The translations under genes were made by a program, and so were the position numbers. A stretch of 6,285 bases of DNA from Actinomycetes bacterium (lineage in GTDB: Bacteria > Actinomycetota > Actinomycetes > Actinomycetales > Microbacteriaceae): contig JAUHVN010000168.1 of assembly GCA_030425055.1 (NCBI GenBank), positions 1 through 6,285 of the forward strand, given 5' to 3'. Under the pieces are notes generated by a model, which did not search any database, was not told where the DNA came from, and saw nothing but the letters and a program-made list of their open reading frames with translations. Of the stretch, positions 5,700 through 6,285 are shown piece by piece; positions within the stretch are counted from its first letter, which is position 1, and each line of letters begins with the position of its first letter.

Positions 5700-6134
5700 T
5701 CAGACCAGGTCGCGGCTGCGCGCCGTCACGTCGGCGTCGACGACGGTGAGCGTGTCGATCTCGAGGTTCTCGACCTCGACCTTGCCGAGCGACACGTCGC
5801 GATCGCCCGCGTCCGCGGCATCCGGTTCGGCGCCCTCGAGGTGCTCGGGCACCAGCATGATGCCGCCCGACGAGTTCGCCGAATTCGCAAGACCCTCGAT
5901 CCAGCTGCGACTGAGCTCAGCCGGCTCGGGGTCGTCGAAGACGAATCGCAGCGGGATCGCGGGATGCAGCCAGATCGTGCTGCGTCCGCGCGGCTGGTCG
6001 TCGGGATGCCGCCACGAGACGGTGAAGCTCTCGTTGCGGCGCAGCTTCGTCGCGATGACCACCTTCAGGTGCGCCAGCGCGCGGTCCTCGATGTGGATCG
6101 GTGTCTCCGATCCGCCGTAGTAGATGGTTCCCAC
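5700..6134 (-). CDS. Small conserved protein of unknown function (DUF7882-like), copy B with C-terminal extension
   Basis: This 144-residue protein begins at GTG. Residues 1-97 align with copy A at roughly 35-40% identity by eye and share IEDRxLAHLxVV, KLRRxExF, WxHPxxPLxF, RxWxExLxxxA and VPE. Residues 98-144 are an extension absent from copy A: an acidic linker (EGAEPDAADAGDRD) followed by KVEVENLEIDTLTVVDADV, which looks like beta strands. The extension may be a second small module or a partner-binding tail. No catalytic motif, signal peptide or membrane segment is visible. The GTG start follows a -10-like box by 6 nt and has no Shine-Dalgarno sequence. The gene lies 23 nt downstream of the aminotransferase stop on the same strand, so read-through from that gene is also possible. 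Family recognition is from memory. Confidence 0.82.
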   Translation of the reverse strand: MGTIYYGGSETPIHIEDRALAHLKVVIATKLRRNESFTVSWRHPDDQPRGRSTIWLHPAIPLRFVFDDPEPAELSRSWIEGLANSANSSGGIMLVPEHLEGAEPDAADAGDRDVSLGKVEVENLEIDTLTVVDADVTARSRDLV

Positions 6135-6140
6135 GCGAGC

Positions 6141-6146
6141 ATCCTA
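6141..6146 (-). promoter_or_regulatory. -10 box of copy B gene, predicted leaderless
   Basis: Read on the minus strand, TAGGAT ends 6 nt before the GTG at 6134 and matches the -10 consensus at four of six positions. No clear -35 is seen, and that region would fall within the end of the aminotransferase gene. Only 23 nt separate the two genes. Confidence 0.55.
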
Positions 6147-6157
6147 CGACGACGGCG

Positions 6158-6285
6158 TTACAGGCGGGTCCAGGCCTCGGTGAGCACGCCGCGCAGGATC
6201 TGCTCGATCTCGTCGAACTCCGCCGGCCCGATCGTCAGCGGCGGGGCGAGCTGGATGACGGGGTCGCCGCGGTCGTCGGCGCGGC
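6158..6285 (-). CDS. Class III PLP-dependent aminotransferase, C-terminal end (partial)
   Basis: The last 41 residues and a TAA stop are present; the rest lies beyond the right edge. The readable end, RADDRGDPVIQLAPPL then AEFDEIEQILRGVLTEAW, matches the C-terminal strand and last helix of omega-amino acid:pyruvate-type class III aminotransferases. In these, a conserved xRGD-pxxxxxPPL segment precedes the final helix (F-x-E-I-x-x-I-L-R-x-V-L). The enzyme family transfers an amino group from amines or omega-amino acids to a keto acid using PLP, but the lysine and substrate residues are outside the window. Which substrate it uses cannot be told. The gene reads toward copy B of the small protein family and could be co-transcribed with it. 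Confidence 0.8.
   Translation of the reverse strand, partial: RADDRGDPVIQLAPPLTIGPAEFDEIEQILRGVLTEAWTRL

Overview
The window is high-GC DNA (about 70% G+C, estimated by eye) of actinobacterial character. It most likely comes from a Microbacterium-like member of the Microbacteriaceae. The grounds are the base composition, actinobacterial-looking proteins throughout, genes that start directly at a promoter without a ribosome binding site, and two copies of a small protein family I know mainly from Microbacteriaceae. The assignment is inference; there is no rRNA or marker gene here.

Left edge (1-1594). A 5'-truncated reading frame begins as a dTDP-4-dehydrorhamnose reductase (RmlD-like) and, at about 165-185, continues in frame as the C-terminal end of the catalytic domain of a cystathionine beta-synthase. 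It has no regulatory CBS domains. This chimera is either a real deletion/recombination product or an assembly join at shared sequence. It overlaps by ATGA a complete PLP-dependent cystathionine gamma-synthase/gamma-lyase gene (metB), the usual partner of cystathionine beta-synthase in transsulfuration.

Middle (1595-3751). A 146-bp gap carries a GC hairpin at the metB stop, a 16-bp direct repeat, and a promoter whose -10 box lies inside a perfect 8-3-8 palindrome. The promoter drives a three-gene operon joined by 4-nt overlaps: a TetR-family regulator, an ABC-transporter ATPase with a Glu in place of the Q-loop Gln, and a six-helix ABC-2 permease. The simplest reading is a self-regulated, ligand-inducible exporter of the bacitracin/lantibiotic-resistance type; the substrate is unknown.

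Right part (3752-6285). An SLC13-like ion transporter with a central RCK_C/TrkA_C-like domain is followed by two paralogous small proteins of unknown function, encoded convergently with a single base between their stop codons. The C-terminus of a class III aminotransferase enters from the right edge on the minus strand.

The translation-start architecture is consistent. All four genes that do not overlap an upstream gene have a TAnnnT box 6-7 nt before the start codon and no Shine-Dalgarno sequence, which predicts leaderless mRNAs. The three genes that do overlap have purine-rich ribosome binding sites inside the preceding gene. I found no tRNA, rRNA, CRISPR array, insertion sequence or phage gene. 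The remaining gaps are all shorter than 150 bases.
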